A DNA stretch of 64,000 nucleotides from Notolepis coatsorum (taxonomy: Eukaryota; Chordata; Actinopteri; Aulopiformes; Paralepididae), in NCBI GenBank assembly GCA_963971535.1, contig OZ020587.1, positions 156,816,377-156,880,376 of the forward strand, given 5' to 3'. The translations under genes were made by a program, and so were the position numbers. Positions 26,542 through 38,276 of the stretch are shown piece after piece (the stretch's first letter is position 1; every line of letters starts with the position of its first letter). Below the pieces are notes generated by a model. It was not told the origin of the DNA. It saw only the letters and a program-made list of their open reading frames with translations, and did not search any database.

Positions 26542-26631
<90 letters not shown>
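26541..26631. repeat. (ATT)n microsatellite
   Basis: Thirty uninterrupted ATT/TTA units following CATTAGGAATAC, the repeat remnant also present at 20173-20325. Confidence 0.95.
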
Positions 26632-26634
26632 GTA

Positions 26635-26987
26635 TATAGATTAGATTGTTAGATTATATTGTACTTTATTGTCATTGTATTTGCATACAACAAGATTTTG
26701 GACTCAAGCTTAATAAGGTGCAGTAATAAAATCACAAGTAATAAAGAGAAACATAAAATGCTATACAATAAGACAATGTTACAGTCCTGTACAAAATACA
26801 AAATAACAACAATATACAGAATAGCAATACACAAATAACAATCACAGTGTCAGACGTTAGTGTATATATATATATACTGTTGGGGGGGGGGGGTATATGT
26901 TCAATATCCTTAAGGTACAAAATGTTTCCTCAGAAGCCTCTTGTTATAAATCACATCCCACACGTACAGGATACAAATGAGGACAGA
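26635..26987 (-). mobile_element. LINE 3' UTR-like remnant
   Basis: It begins on the plus strand with GATTAGATTGTTAGATTATA then TTGTACTTTATTGTCATTG, the inverted 3' end format of fish LINEs. A C/G run at 26881-26893 and AT-rich UTR follow. No coding sequence is kept. Confidence 0.5.
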
Positions 26988-27004
26988 ATGCACAAAGAGA
27001 TTGA

Positions 27005-27430
27005 ATGAATGAAAAAGTTTATTTTTGAACATGTATTCTCCACATTCCTCCAAACAAATCACAATATAAATCTCCGTCAAACAGAACAATCATAATGAAA
27101 AATAAATTATAAACAAAAAGTCAAGAGCAATGTAGTTAGTTGTCATGTTCAAAAAAGGAGTAGAGGGAAGCTAAGCTTATTGATCCCTACCCCCTTACAT
27201 TTACATGTTTTGTTCCATTAATTTGACTTCATATAAGATAAATTAGTATAATACATTATATAATATACTTTTATTTATAGTACAAAAAGAAAAAACTTGA
27301 GTCGCTTGACAGCAGTAAATACAATACAACACTACATAACACAATATAACTTAGTTTATCCGCATTACTCATTTCTATATTTCTCTAATGTGTATTTTTT
27401 AAGCTGCTTTTTAAATTGTGCAATATGGAT
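27005..27430 (-). mobile_element. 5'-truncated LINE 3' fragment, 426 bp
   Basis: It has a perfect 17-bp target duplication, ATGCACAAAGAGATTGA, at 26988-27004 and 27431-27447. The minus-strand 3' end is a short ATTC-type tail (ATGAATGAAAAAG on the plus strand). The insert is 3' UTR with little or no coding sequence. Confidence 0.85.
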
Positions 27431-27447
27431 ATGCACAAAGAGATTGA

Positions 27448-28212
27448 CAATAGAATCAGAATCAGAATCGGGATCAGAATCAGAAAGGTCTTTATTGCCA
27501 AGTAGTTTTCACAGACAAGGAATTTGATTTGGTAGTTTTTGGTGCGACATTGACGGACAGACAATTATGGTAGAATAGAAAATAAAAAGGTGGAATAAAA
27601 TAAAATGGAATATAAACTAAACTAGACAATTCCACGCGGGGGGAATTGTGAAAGTGTGGGTGACGCCTGTGCACCGCCGGCCAACGGGAGAGGGTCTCTT
27701 GCGAGTCTCTATGACAAACGGTTCAAAAGATACAAAAAGGGGGAGGAGCCAAACTATGGGCATGGTCAACATAGACCAATGAAAGAGGACATCCCTACTG
27801 AGTACAATGGCACAACCTCCCGAAAAAAAATTTAAACTCAGAAAAGTTTTTTAATACGTTTTTTTTTAAATATTTTATATTTTTCATAAAAAAATAATCT
27901 TTTGACAAAAAAGTAGTTTTTCAGTCCCATTTCGGGGAAAGTGGTCCAGGGTGGTCGCCAGGTCACCCACACTAATGAACATAGAAGCACAATAGAATAG
28001 AATAAAATAATAAAATAAAAAGAATAATAGGAATAAGCCAGGGCTGTATAACTGTGCATGATGTGGTCAGGTATATACACTAATTAGAATAAAAACAGTG
28101 TTGAATAGTTACAGGGTGGAATAGAGGATGGAATATTTAGCAGGGCTGTGCATATGAGCAGTAATGTGCAAAACGTATGAACAGTGAGGTATGAACAAGT
28201 ATGAAGAGTTGT
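27448..28212 (-). mobile_element. LINE 3' UTR-like repeat with (ATCAGA)n end
   Basis: The plus strand starts with repeated AATCAGAATC units and GGTCTTTATTGCCAAGTA, a 3'-end format common in fish LINE remnants. The rest is AT-rich with AATAGAATAAAATA repeats. No coding part is found. Confidence 0.5.
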
Positions 28213-28630
28213 GATTGTGCAAGTTTTTTTTTTCAATACATGAAAGAAAATATGATTTGAGAGATATTTGTAAATTTACCGTTTCAAAGGAGGTGTATTT
28301 CTATTATTGGGGTTAACTTGTGGAACAATGCTGATATAAAGTTAAGAATGAGTCATTCGCTTTTGGTTTTTAAGAAAATGGTTTGTAAAGCTTTTGAAAA
28401 CTACAAAGGTGAATACTACTTAATTTTTTTGTTCATTTCTTTTAGAATACTGTTTTGGAGTCTAAATGTTGTTAAGAATATAGGACAGGCATGTATAAGC
28501 ATTATGCTTCAGTCTGTACCTTTTCAGTCACTGTCAAATCAAATATTGTAAAATTATTGTGCATATTGTATTGTGTGAGATGATGACTGAATAAAACTAC
28601 TATATACAAATATATATATAATATATAATG
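28213..28630 (+). pseudogene. 3' end of a jockey-like LINE (RT C-terminus plus UTR)
   Basis: In one plus frame the segment gives VNLWNNADIKLRMSHSLL then F-K-K-M, the usual last conserved block of LINE reverse transcriptases. It is followed by a short UTR and an AATAAAACTAC-like tail. It lies about 75 bp upstream of chrna1 exon 4. Confidence 0.6.
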
Positions 28631-28702
28631 TAATGTGTCCATCTACAGTTAATATGATTTGCCAATCCACTGTATTCTCTCTCCCTCTCTTCTCCTCTCC
28701 AG

Positions 28703-28812
28703 CGATGGCTAGACGTGAACCTGAACTGGAACCCAGATGATTATGGTGGAATCAAGAAGATCAGGATTCCATCCACTGACATCTGGAGACCCGACCTCGT
28801 CCTGTACAACAA
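28703..28812 (+). CDS. chrna1: chrna1 exon 4 (nicotinic acetylcholine receptor alpha-1 subunit)
   Basis: The 110-bp exon lies between acceptor CTCTCCAG and donor GTAAG. It begins in phase 0 with [19 protein letters not shown] and ends two bases into an Asn codon that the next exon completes. It encodes the extracellular domain stretch carrying binding loop [11 protein letters not shown] contains the conserved Trp86 and Tyr93 of the ACh site (Torpedo numbering). The subunit forms the muscle endplate cation channel with beta, delta and gamma/epsilon partners. The length and phases match exon 4 of vertebrate CHRNA1. No match to exons 1-3 was found upstream in this window. The last 32 exon bases begin a tandem array that repeats the exon edge and donor. 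Confidence 0.95.
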
Positions 28813-29346
28813 GTAAGCCTTCCATCTGGAGACCCCACCTCGTCCTGTACAACAAGTAAGCCTTTCCTCTGGAGACCCCACCTCGTCCTGTACAACAAGT
28901 AAGCCTTCCATCTCATCTGGAGACCCCACCTCGTCCTGTACAACAAGTAAGCCTTCCCTCTGGAGACCCCACCTCGTCCTGTACAACAAGTAAGCTTTCC
29001 ATCTGGAGACCCCACCTCATCCTGTACAACAAGTAAGCCTTCCATCTGGAGACCTGACCTCATCCTGTACAACAAGTAAGCCTTCCATCTGGAGACCCCA
29101 CCTCGTCCTGTACAACAAGTAAACCTTCCCTCTGGAGACCCCACCTCGTCCTGTACAACAAGTAAGCCTTCCATCTCATCTGGAGACCCCACCTCGTCCT
29201 GTACAACAAGTAAGCCTTCCCTCTGGAGACCCCACCTCGTCCTGTACAACAAGTAAGCCTTCCATCTGGAGACCCCACCTCGTCCTGTACAACAAGTAAG
29301 CCTTCCATCTGGAGACCCCACCTCGTCCTGTACAACAAGTAAGCCT
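28781..29346 (+). repeat. Tandem array of the exon 4 edge and 5' splice site, 13 units
   Basis: The unit is 43 bp: 32 bp of exon 4 (from ATCTGGAGACC to TACAACAA) plus GTAAGCCTTCC of the intron. Two units are 48 bp through an added CTCAT. GTAAG or GTAAA donors follow TACAACAA at 28813, 28856, 28899, 28947, 28990, 29033, 29076, 29119, 29162, 29210, 29253, 29296 and 29339. Most copies read GACCCCACC where the true exon has GACCCGACC. Reading past the first donor gives AAG TAA, so only the first donor is productive. Confidence 0.95.
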
Positions 29347-29608
29347 AAATATACCCATAAATATAGGCAAGAAATCATTTAAATCTGAATACATACTAAG
29401 AGTAAAGGTAAACAGTATACACAAGGTAGTGGTACCCTATCACATAGCTACTCATATCTCCAAAACTAGGCGAATCACATCAAAACAAATCTGGATGGAT
29501 AGATACCACTTTGGGTAAGACATTTTCTATTTAATAGAATTTTTTCATTTTTGGTCAATTGCCCCTTTTTAAAAATAACTTGAGTGTTGTGATGTTCTGG
29601 AATCACAG
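29347..29608. other. Intron 4 unique sequence
   Basis: About 260 bp without a recognised repeat, between two tandem arrays. Confidence 0.5.
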
Positions 29609-32142
29609 TTTCCTGTCCTCGCTGTGTCTGTGGAGGGTGTGTTTCCTGTCCTCACTGTGTCTGTGGAGGGTGTGTTTCCTGTCCTTGCTGTGTCTGTGGA
29701 GGGTGTGTTTCCTGTCCTCACTGTGTCTGTGTGGAGGGTGTGTTTCCTGTCCTCACTGTGTCTGTGGAGGGTGTGTTTCCTGTCCTCGCTGTGTCTGTGG
29801 AGGGTGTGTTTCCTGTCCTCGCTGTGTCTGTGGAGGGTGTATTTCCTGTCCTCGCTGTGGCTGTGGAGGGTGTGTTTCCTGTCCTCACTGTGTCTGTGGA
29901 GGGTGTGTTTCCTCACTGTGTCTGTGGAGGGTGTGTTTCCTGTCCTCACTGTGTCTGTGGAGGGTGTGTTTCCTGTCCTCACTGTGTCTGTGGAGGGTGT
30001 GTTTCCTGTCCTCACTGTGTCTGTGGAGGGTGTGTTTCCTGTCCTCGCTGTGTCTGTGGAGGGTGTGTTTCCTGTCCTCACTGTGTCTGTGGAGGGTGTG
30101 TTTCCTGTCCTCGCTGTGTCTGTGGAGGGTGTGTTTCCTGTCCTCACTGTGTCTGTGGAGGGTGTGTTTCCTGTCCTCGCTGTGTCTGTGGAGGGTGTGT
30201 TTCCTGTCCTCGCTGTGTCTGTGGAGGGTGTTTCCTGTCCTCGCTGTGTCTGTGGAGGGTGTGTTTCCTGTCCTCGCTGTGTCTGTGTGTTTCCTGTCCT
30301 CGCTGTGTCTTTGGAGGGTGTGTTTCCTGTCCTCGCTGTGTCTGTGTGTTTCCTGTCCTCGCTGTGTCTGTGTGGAGGGTGTGTTTCCTGTCCTCACTGT
30401 GTCTGTGTGGAGGGTGTGTTTCCTGTCCTCACTGTGTCTGTGGAGGGTGTGTTTCCTGTCCTCACTGTGTCTGTGGAGGGTGTGTTTCCTGTCCTCACTG
30501 TGTCTGTGGAGGGTGTGTTTCCTGTCCTCACTGTGTCTGTGAAGGGTGTGTTTCCTGTCCTCACTGTGTCTGTGTGGAGGGTGTGTTTCCTGTCCTCACT
30601 GTGGCAGTGGAGGGTGTGTTTCCTGTCCTCACTGTGTCTGTGGAGGGTGTGTTTCCTGTCCTCGCTGTGTCTGTGGAGGGTGTGTTTCCTGTCCTCACTG
30701 TGTCTCTGTGGAGGGTGTGTTTCCTGTCCTCGCTGTGTCTGTGGACGGTGTGTTTCCTGTCCTCACCTTGTCTGTGGAGGGTGTGTTTCCTCACTGTGTC
30801 TGTGGAGGGTGTGTTTCCTGTCCTCACTGTGTCTGTGGAGGGTGTGTTTCCTGTCCTCACTGTGTCTGTGGAGGGTGTGTTTCCTGTCCTTGCTGTGTCT
30901 GTGGAGGGTGTGTTTCCTGTCCTCGCTGTGTCTGTGGAGGGTGTGTTTCCTGTCCTCACTGTGTCTGTGGAGGGTGTGTTTCCTGTCCTCGCTGTGTCTG
31001 TGGAGGGTGTGTTTCCTGTCCTCGCTGTGTCTGTGGAGGGTGTGTTTCCTGTCCTCGCTGTGTCTGTGTGTTTCCTGTCCTCGCTGTGTCTGTGGAGGGT
31101 GTGTTTCCTGTCCTCGCTGTGTCTGTGTGTTTCCTGTCCTCGCTGTGTCTGTGGAGGGTGTGTTTCCTGTCCTCGCTGTGTCTGTGTGTTTCCTGTCCTC
31201 GCTGTGTCTGTGTGGAGGGTGTGTTTCCTGTCCTCACTGTGTCTGTGTGGAGGGTGTGTGTCCTGTCCTCACTGTGTCTGTGAAGGGTGTGTTTCCTGTC
31301 CTCACTGTGTCTGTGGAGGGTGTGTTTCCTGTCCTCACTGTGTCTGTGGAGGGTGTGTTTCCTGTCCTCACTGTGTCTGTGAAGGGTGTGTTTCCTGTCC
31401 TCACTGTGTCTGTGTGGAGGGTGTGTTTCCTGTCCTCACTGTGGCAGTGGAGGGTGTGTTTCCTGTCCTCACTGTGTCTGTGGAGGGTGTGTTTCCTGTC
31501 CTCGCTGTGTCTGTGGAGGGTGTGTTTCCTGTCCTCACTGTGTCTCTGTGGAGGGTGTGTTTCCTGTCCTCGCTGTGTCTGTGGACGGTGTGTTTCCTGT
31601 CCTCACTGTGTCTGTGGAGGGTGTGTTTCCTGTCCTCACTGTGGCAGTGGAGGGTGTGTTTCCTGTCCTCACTGTGTCTGTGGAGGGTGTGTTTCCTGTC
31701 CTCACCTTGTCTGTGGAGGGTGTGTTTCCTCACTGTGTCTGTGGAGGGTGTGTTTCCTGTCCTCACTGTGTCTGTGGAGGGTGTGTTTCCTCACTGTGTC
31801 TGTGGAGGGTGTGTTTCCTGTCCTCACTGTGTCTGTGGAGGGTGTGTTTCCTGTCCTCACTGTGTCTCTGTGGAGGGTGTGTTTCCTGTCCTCGCTGTGT
31901 CTGTGGACGGTGTGTTTCCTGTCCTCACCTTGTCTGTGGAGGGTGTGTTTCCTCACTGTGTCTGTGGAGGGTGTGTTTCCTGTCCTCACTGTGTCTGTGG
32001 AGGGTGTGTTTCCTGTCCTCACTGTGTCTGTGTGGAGGGTGTGTTTCCTGTCCTCACTGTGTCTGTGGAGGGTGTGTTTCCTGTCCTTGCTGTGTCTGTG
32101 GAGGGTGTGTTTCCTGTCCTCACTGTGTCTGTGGAGGGTGTG
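29609..32142. repeat. 33-bp minisatellite in intron 4, about 77 copies
   Basis: The unit contains CTGTGGAGGGTGTGTTTCCT then GTCCTCACTGTGT. Variants have TCGCT or TTGCT, and some lack 12 or gain 2 bases. A block is repeated at an offset of 840 bp (30541-30720 equals 31381-31560), so there is higher-order structure. Because 33 is a multiple of 3, several frames stay open for hundreds of codons. These are not genes. Confidence 0.95.
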
Positions 32143-32936
32143 AAAGCTCAGATTGCATCGGGCTAAATGTGGCCTCAGTATTCACAGGTTCCGTCGCGCC
32201 ATATGGCTGCGTCTGACACGCTGCTATTTCCCCCCGACAACCTGCTATACTCTGCCGCACTCTTAAAAACACAGCTGTTGAAACAGGACAGGAGGTTTGA
32301 CTGGAGCTTAGGGACCCTCAACATGCGAGAATAATCTTTTTGAACAACTTTGAGAGTGAATGGTGTCTTTTTTTTAGCTACAAAGAGCATCAGATTCCGC
32401 TTTTTAAAATGTACATACATTCAGAAAAACGTGAGATGCTTGTTTTCCCCGGCTCCTCAACCGTAGTATATTTGTAAACAACAATACACAACGATCTATA
32501 CAAACTATACAATACAAGGTATATGTTTTATTTTCTACAAGGTAAAAAACAGCAGATAAATAAAAAAAGAAATGATATTACAGTGTCAATAGCAGCAGTG
32601 TAATACGTGTGTGTGTGGTGTGTAAGTCACTTAAGGTGTTTTTGTGTGTATGCTCCTCTGATCATTTCATCATAATAATCTCTAGATGATCCAGGTGTTT
32701 CTTTAATTAACCTCCTGAACTGATTGCATTTGTCCTACATTAATTCCCCCCAAGGGGACCAATAAAGCAATATCTTATCTTATCTTACATGTGCACTTGC
32801 TGCATACAAATTAAGATAAGATATTCCTTTATTGATCCCCTTGGGGAAATTCAGGCATCATAGCAGCATGGGGGAGGGGGGAGGGGAGAGGGGGTACAGG
32901 TGGTAGAAGACATGATACAGGTCATACAATTATAGT
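32143..32936. other. Intron 4 sequence with two convergent LINE 3' ends
   Basis: 32143-32690 has no recognised feature. A LINE 3' terminus on the plus strand ends in AATAAAGCAATATC(TTATC)n at about 32787. A minus-strand one begins TAAGATAAGATATTCCTTTA at about 32813 and continues after the hAT insertion at 35122. Confidence 0.5.
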
Positions 32937-33081
32937 CAGGGCCGCCTGGGAGAAATGCGAGGCCCTGTGCGAGATTGAAACGCATCTAAGGTAAACATTT
33001 TTTTTTTTTTTTTTTATTCAGTCAACATATTCTTAAATAATAGCGCTGCCCGAGGCTGGGCATGATACAGTCAACATATAG

Positions 33082-33083
<2 letters not shown>

Positions 33084-33129
<46 letters not shown>

Positions 33130-33314
33130 CTCCCGTTCTACAGTCAATATACAGTGTTATCGCTTTGTAACACTGTACACATTTCTCCACAACACACATG
33201 TACAAGTGGCAGTAATGCAGAAAATCCAGCAAGGGAAGAAGCAGTGTAGAAAACAAAAAACAAAAAATTGCAATGAACTGACCGACACAATTGACAACTA
33301 TAAGCAATGCAATG

Positions 33315-33413
<99 letters not shown>

Positions 33414-33540
33414 TGTGATGATCCAGACAGAGAGAGTCTGTGGTCCAGAGAAAGAGAGATGGGTCTGTGGTCCAGACAGAGAGAGAGAGAGAGATGGGTC
33501 TGTGGTCCAGACAGAGAGAGAGAGATAAACAAGACAGCTA
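33084..33540. repeat. (AG)n microsatellites
   Basis: Long AG runs at 33084-33130 and 33318-33411, then GGTCTGTGGTCCAGACAGAG repeats to 33530. Arg-Glu and Ser-Leu reading frames over them are artefacts. Confidence 0.95.
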
Positions 33541-33774
33541 AGATGAGCCCCTAAAGGATATTCAACTTTTAATGGAAGAACAAAACAGAAGGAAAAGATA
33601 ACTTCAAAGGCAACATGAATATACATAGATCCAAAAGGACAAAGATCAACACTTCAATCCAAAGAGAAGAGGATCTATACCAGAGAAAACAAAGTAGCAA
33701 GGAGCCAACGGCCGACATCAGCTAAGGAGGCTAACTGCAAATAGAGTAGCCAGGTACTGACACCAGGTACACAC

Positions 33775-34305
33775 CGTTAGCTACGACAGCTAGCCGGCCC
33801 GTTTGGCTCAATATAACGTTAGCTACGTTAGCTAGCCGGCCCGCTTTGGCTCAATATAACGTTAGCTACGTTAGCTAGCCGGCCCGCTTTGGCTCAATAT
33901 AACGTTAGCTACGTTAGCTAGCCGGCCCGCTTTGGCTCAATATAACATTAGCTACGACAGCTAGCCGGCCCGCTTGGCTCAATATAACGTTAGCTACGTT
34001 AGCTAGCCGGCCCGCTTGGCTCATTATAACGTTAGCTAGCCGGCCCGCTTGGCTCAACATAACGTCTACGACAGCTAGCCGGCCCGCTAGCTCAACATAA
34101 CGTTGGCTACGATAGTTAGCCGGCCCGCTAGATCAACATAACATTAGCTACGATAGCTAGCCGGTCCGCTAGCTCAACATATGGTTAGCTACGATAGCTA
34201 GCCGGCCTGCTGGACCAACAGAACGTCAGCTACGATAGCTAGCCGGCCCGCTGGCTCCACATAACGTTAGCCAACATAACGTAGCCACGATAGCTAGCCG
34301 GCCCG
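33775..34305. repeat. 41-bp minisatellite rich in GTTAGCTA / TAGCCGGCCCGC
   Basis: About 13 degenerate copies carry TAACGTTAGCTACG and GCTAGCCGGCCCGCT. The unit contains overlapping short palindromes (GCTAGC, AACGTT, GCCGGC). Related AACGTTAGC fragments continue to about 34610. Confidence 0.85.
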
Positions 34306-34978
34306 AGAGGGAGAGAGAGAGAGATATCTCCATGGCGGGAATAGAATAGAGTGCATTAAAAACTCACCAAACATCCAAGAGGATGGAGACAACCGCGTGG
34401 AGTTGACGAAGTTCATCTGCCGAACGACCGTCCTCTTCATCTTGGCATAACAATGCTGCACGCGCTCTCTCTAGGTTAGCTAACGCTAGTTAGCCTTTAG
34501 CTAAGCTACTATCCGACATGGCTATCCCGACTGAACCACACGTTAGCACTCGATATTATAACGTAGCTAAAGCTAACTAGCTGTCCCTGCCTTTAGCTAA
34601 GCCGACATGGCTAGCTTGACTGAATTTTCTAACATGCAACAACTTTCATCTTCAGTCCATCTGCCGAACGACCATACTCTTCGTCTTGGCTGGCATAATA
34701 ATAACGCGCAAAATAGTCAGACGCAGCTGACGCACGCACGCCGGCCGACTGTACACATGTAACCCCTCCCTTCGTTGAAACCAATAGTATGTCTGCTGCA
34801 GAGCCCCAGAGCTCCAATAGTGTATCTGCAGTCTGCAGAGCCGCAGAGCCAGGAACAAGTCAGACACATTCTACAAACGTGTCTAATGTTAAATATATAA
34901 GCATATAAGCAAAACTAGATTTTAGGTCTGTGATGAAAAAGGGCCTCGCGGGAAGGGGGGCCTAGCAAAAAAAATAAA

Positions 34979-35012
<34 letters not shown>

Positions 35013-35121
35013 AAAAAAAAAAATCTTTTTTTTTCTTTTTTCTTTTGTGAGGCCACCCTTCCCGCGAGGCCCTGTGCGACCGCACTGCTCGCACACACCC
35101 TGAGGCGGCCCTGATTACAGT

Positions 35122-36081
35122 ACAGTGGAGAAGTAAACATTTAAATAGAATAAAAATAGGCAGTGTAAACAATATAATTTGTCAGGGTTGGGGGGGGGGG
35201 GGTGTAGGACACACATGCAGACACACACAAAAAGGGGAATATTAAAGTTACCCCAGAGGGGTGACCACTGGAAGCGATGAGAGAGGGGGTGGGAAAACAG
35301 AAGAATAAAATAAATAAAAACGGTATAGGAAACACAAAACACCAGTATAAAGTAACTGGGTAAAAATCCCAAAATAACCACCACTGCCTATAGCAGTTGA
35401 AGACAACAAGAAAAGAAAAAAAACAGCACTAGAGACAGAGTAAAACCCTAGAAGCATGAGCTTGGGACACTCTGAAAACCATGAAATGGACAACAAGCAT
35501 CCGAACACAGTCAACCAAACCTACTTAAAGGCAATCAAGCCCACACACCTGCCATGCCGCGTGGCAATTAACTGCAGAGGCCAGTGATTGACAGCTGTCC
35601 ATCACAGAAAGACGAAATAGACAGCTGTCCCTCACAGAAAGACTGAAATAGACAGCTGTCCCTCACAGAAAGACGAAATAGACAGCTGTCCCTCACAGAA
35701 AGACGAAATAGACAGCTGTCCCTCACAGAAAGATGAAATAAAGCCAAAGCACCTTAGAATAAACAAAAATAAAACCCACATAACCGTGATACATCACAAT
35801 AATTTACTCTGAGTATGCGCATATGGGCAAGTAGGTAGTGTAAATATAGGTCAAGGTGCAGATGAGGGTATGTTTGAATTGAGAGCAAATTAGGTCCAAA
35901 AAACCTTTACCAAAAAGAAAAAATCTCTGTTTCACGAGACCACAATGTTGTGAATTATAATACTTAAACTACAGTTTTCACTCTACCAATTGTCTTTGTT
36001 AGGGACCCTTCTTGTTTACATGGCTCTGGTAGGGCCATGTCCCCAGCGTCCCTATATAAAACGATGCCTCCTCTGGACAGG
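35122..36081. other. Intron 4: LINE UTR remnant and unique sequence
   Basis: 35122-35300 continues the LINE 3' region split by the hAT element (G run at 35191-35202). 35589-35740 is a 30-bp minisatellite, five copies of GACAGCTGTCCCTCACAGAA plus AGACGAAATA. The rest is unassigned. Confidence 0.6.
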
Positions 36082-36194
<113 letters not shown>

Positions 36195-36499
36195 TTTATT
36201 TGCAGAAATTGCTGTTCAAAGTGCTTCACAACATAAAAAAAATACAGGCGCATAAGCGAGCATAAAAAATTAAATACAAAAAGATAGAGGTAGCAAGGTA
36301 AGGTAAATCACAGTTTTTCAGAAATACAGATAATAACATAGAATAGATTAGATAGAGTAAAAAAGTGCGGTTTGATTCAGTTTAAAATAGGCTAAAAATA
36401 ATTAAATAGAGCGGACAGTAAAAAGTGTGATGAAATTGTTCAATAAATAAATAAATAAATAAAGCGTCGCTCTTAATACTTTGAGTTTCTTTACAGAGT

Positions 36500-37105
36500 T
36501 CTAACATACAACAGAGCATCGCTCTAACATACAACAGAGCATCGCTCTAACATACAACAGAGCATCTCTCTAACATACAACAGAGCATCGCTCTAACATA
36601 CAACAGAGCATCGCCCTAACATACAACAGAGCATCGCTCTAACATACAACAGAGCATCGCTCTAACGTACAACAGAGCATCGCTCTAACGTACAACAGAG
36701 CATCGCTCTAACGTACAACAGAGCATCGCTCTAACGTACAACAGAGCATCGCTCTAACATACAACAGAGCATCGCTCTAACATACAACAGAGCATCGCTC
36801 TAACATACAACAGAGCATCGCTCTAACATACAACAGAGCATCACTCTAACATACAACAGAGCATCGCTCTAACATGCAACAGAGCAGTGCGTCGCTCTTA
36901 ACACTTTGAGTTTCTTTACAAAGTACAGTTCTAAGTTACCTTATAGAACAACAGAGCAGTGCGTCGCTCACGACAACAGAGCATCGCTCTAACATACAAC
37001 AGAGCATCGCTCTAACATACAACAGAGCATCGCTCTAACATACAACAGAGCATCGCTCTAACATACAACAGAGCATCGCTCTAACATACAACAGAGCAGT
37101 GCATC
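36500..37105. repeat. 23-bp minisatellite, two blocks
   Basis: The unit is CTAACATACAACAGAGCATC plus GCT: about 17 copies at 36500-36888 and 6 copies at 36978-37100. The spacer and left flank share CTTTGAGTTTCTTTACA, so the two blocks are themselves duplicated. Confidence 0.92.
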
Positions 37106-37920
37106 ACAGTGACTGCATTGCTATCGTGCCTCTGTTGTACTCGACTCAAAGTGCCCTTACAATGGAATGACAGCAATATACATCTTTCAGTATGATGGCC
37201 TCTGTGGGAATTCAACCCTTAACCCTGTGCCATGCCAAGCATTTTCTACCCGCTGAGGTCGCAGCATGTCATGTTGTAAAACACATGCTACTATTAGCAT
37301 GTAACAGATTGTGTTGTTGTTACAAAAGAAAATAATAATTTAACTCTTTTTGTTTTTTCATTTTTAAGATGACTCAATCGCTGCAAAGGTTTTATATGGA
37401 ATGGTCCTAAATAAATGATCTGATATTGGACACGATACAAATAACACTATATATTTATATAGAACATTATTTATATTCTTTACACTGTTTATTTTTCTCT
37501 CATTTTTATATTCAGATTACATTTGATTGCCTATATTTATTTTATTTTATTATATATATTATTATTATAATTTTTTTTAGAGCAAATAATCAAACGTAAA
37601 TTTTGAGACCAATTTTGACAGCCCTAGTTCAAACAAATAGGAAGAAATGACTTGCAAATGCAATTTTTACCCTAAGCCTGCATGACCAGAGGCAACAGCG
37701 TTCCAGTGAATGCCACGAAATAAAGGTTTGAAATGAAACAAAATCAAATACATTTTTTTTTAAGAGTGTACCTGTGGCAGACTGACCTCTGGTCGGTTGG
37801 CCTGTATGACTGCGGGAGCGATGGCCACAGGGCCCAGCCTGCAGGCCTCAGGCGACGACCTTCCCCCCCGTGTTGTAACATCCCCTCCATGCTGTCTCCT
37901 GTCTGCGCCCCACACCACAG
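37106..37920. other. End of intron 4, no recognised element
   Basis: Mostly AT-rich sequence (37430-37580). The last 150 bp before exon 5 are GC-richer and end in CACACCACAG. Confidence 0.5.
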
Positions 37921-38116
37921 TGCTGACGGGGACTTCGCCATTGTCCACGAGACCAAGGTGCTGCTGGAGCACACCGGGATGATCACCTGGAACCCCCCTG
38001 CCATCTTCAAGAGCTACTGCGAGATCATTGTGCTCCACTTCCCCTTCGACCTGCAGAACTGCAGCATGAAGATCGGCACCTGGACCTACGACGGCAACCT
38101 GGTGGTCGTCAACCCA
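37921..38116 (+). CDS. chrna1: chrna1 exon 5
   Basis: The 196-bp exon lies between acceptor CACCACAG and donor GTAATG. Its first T completes the Asn codon from exon 4, then [17 protein letters not shown] follows. It carries the complete Cys loop, [15 protein letters not shown], with 13 residues between the two cysteines and the conserved N-C-S glycosylation site. It also carries binding loop B, GTWTYDG, whose Trp is the cation-pi partner of ACh. It ends in phase 0 at VVVNP, and exon 6 continues [11 protein letters not shown] 43-bp minisatellite starts exactly at the donor. Confidence 0.96.
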
Positions 38117-38276
38117 GTAATGACATCATCATACTCTGCCTGTGATCTGCATCATATGTACTGTAATGACATCATACTCTGCCTGTGATCTGCATCATAT
38201 GTACTGTAATGACATCATACTCTGCCTGTGATCTGCATCATATGTACTGTAATGACATCATACTCTGCCTGTGATC
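38117..38276 (+). repeat. 43-bp minisatellite beginning at the exon 5 donor (first block)
   Basis: The units start GTAATGACATCATACTCTGC and contain GATCTGCATCATATGTACT. The first begins at the real splice donor (38117) and has one extra CAT. About four units precede the Rex1 insertion; two more follow at 39922-40020. Confidence 0.9.

Larger units (their letters stand above)
32937..35113. mobile_element. Non-autonomous hAT-like element, 2.2 kb
   Basis: Ends CAGGGCCGCCTGGG and TGAGGCGGCCCTG are imperfect inverted repeats. Flanks ATTATAGT (32929-32936) and ATTACAGT (35114-35121) match in 7 of 8 bases. CGAGGCCCTGTGCGA occurs near both ends. The interior holds AG microsatellites, a 41-bp minisatellite and an ATA repeat (34980-35010). 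No transposase frame. Confidence 0.75.

Noticed and set aside
29609-32216. Very long Cys/Val-rich open frames (up to about 840 codons)
   Set aside because: They are created by a 33-bp minisatellite whose period is a multiple of three; both strands and several frames are open and no domain exists.
36500-37105. CRISPR-like regular 23-bp repeats
   Set aside because: Units are directly contiguous with no unique spacers, in a vertebrate intron; it is a minisatellite.
37744-38038. Open frames on the minus strand opposite exon 5
   Set aside because: Shadow frames of GC-rich coding sequence; no domain and the plus strand is clearly chrna1.
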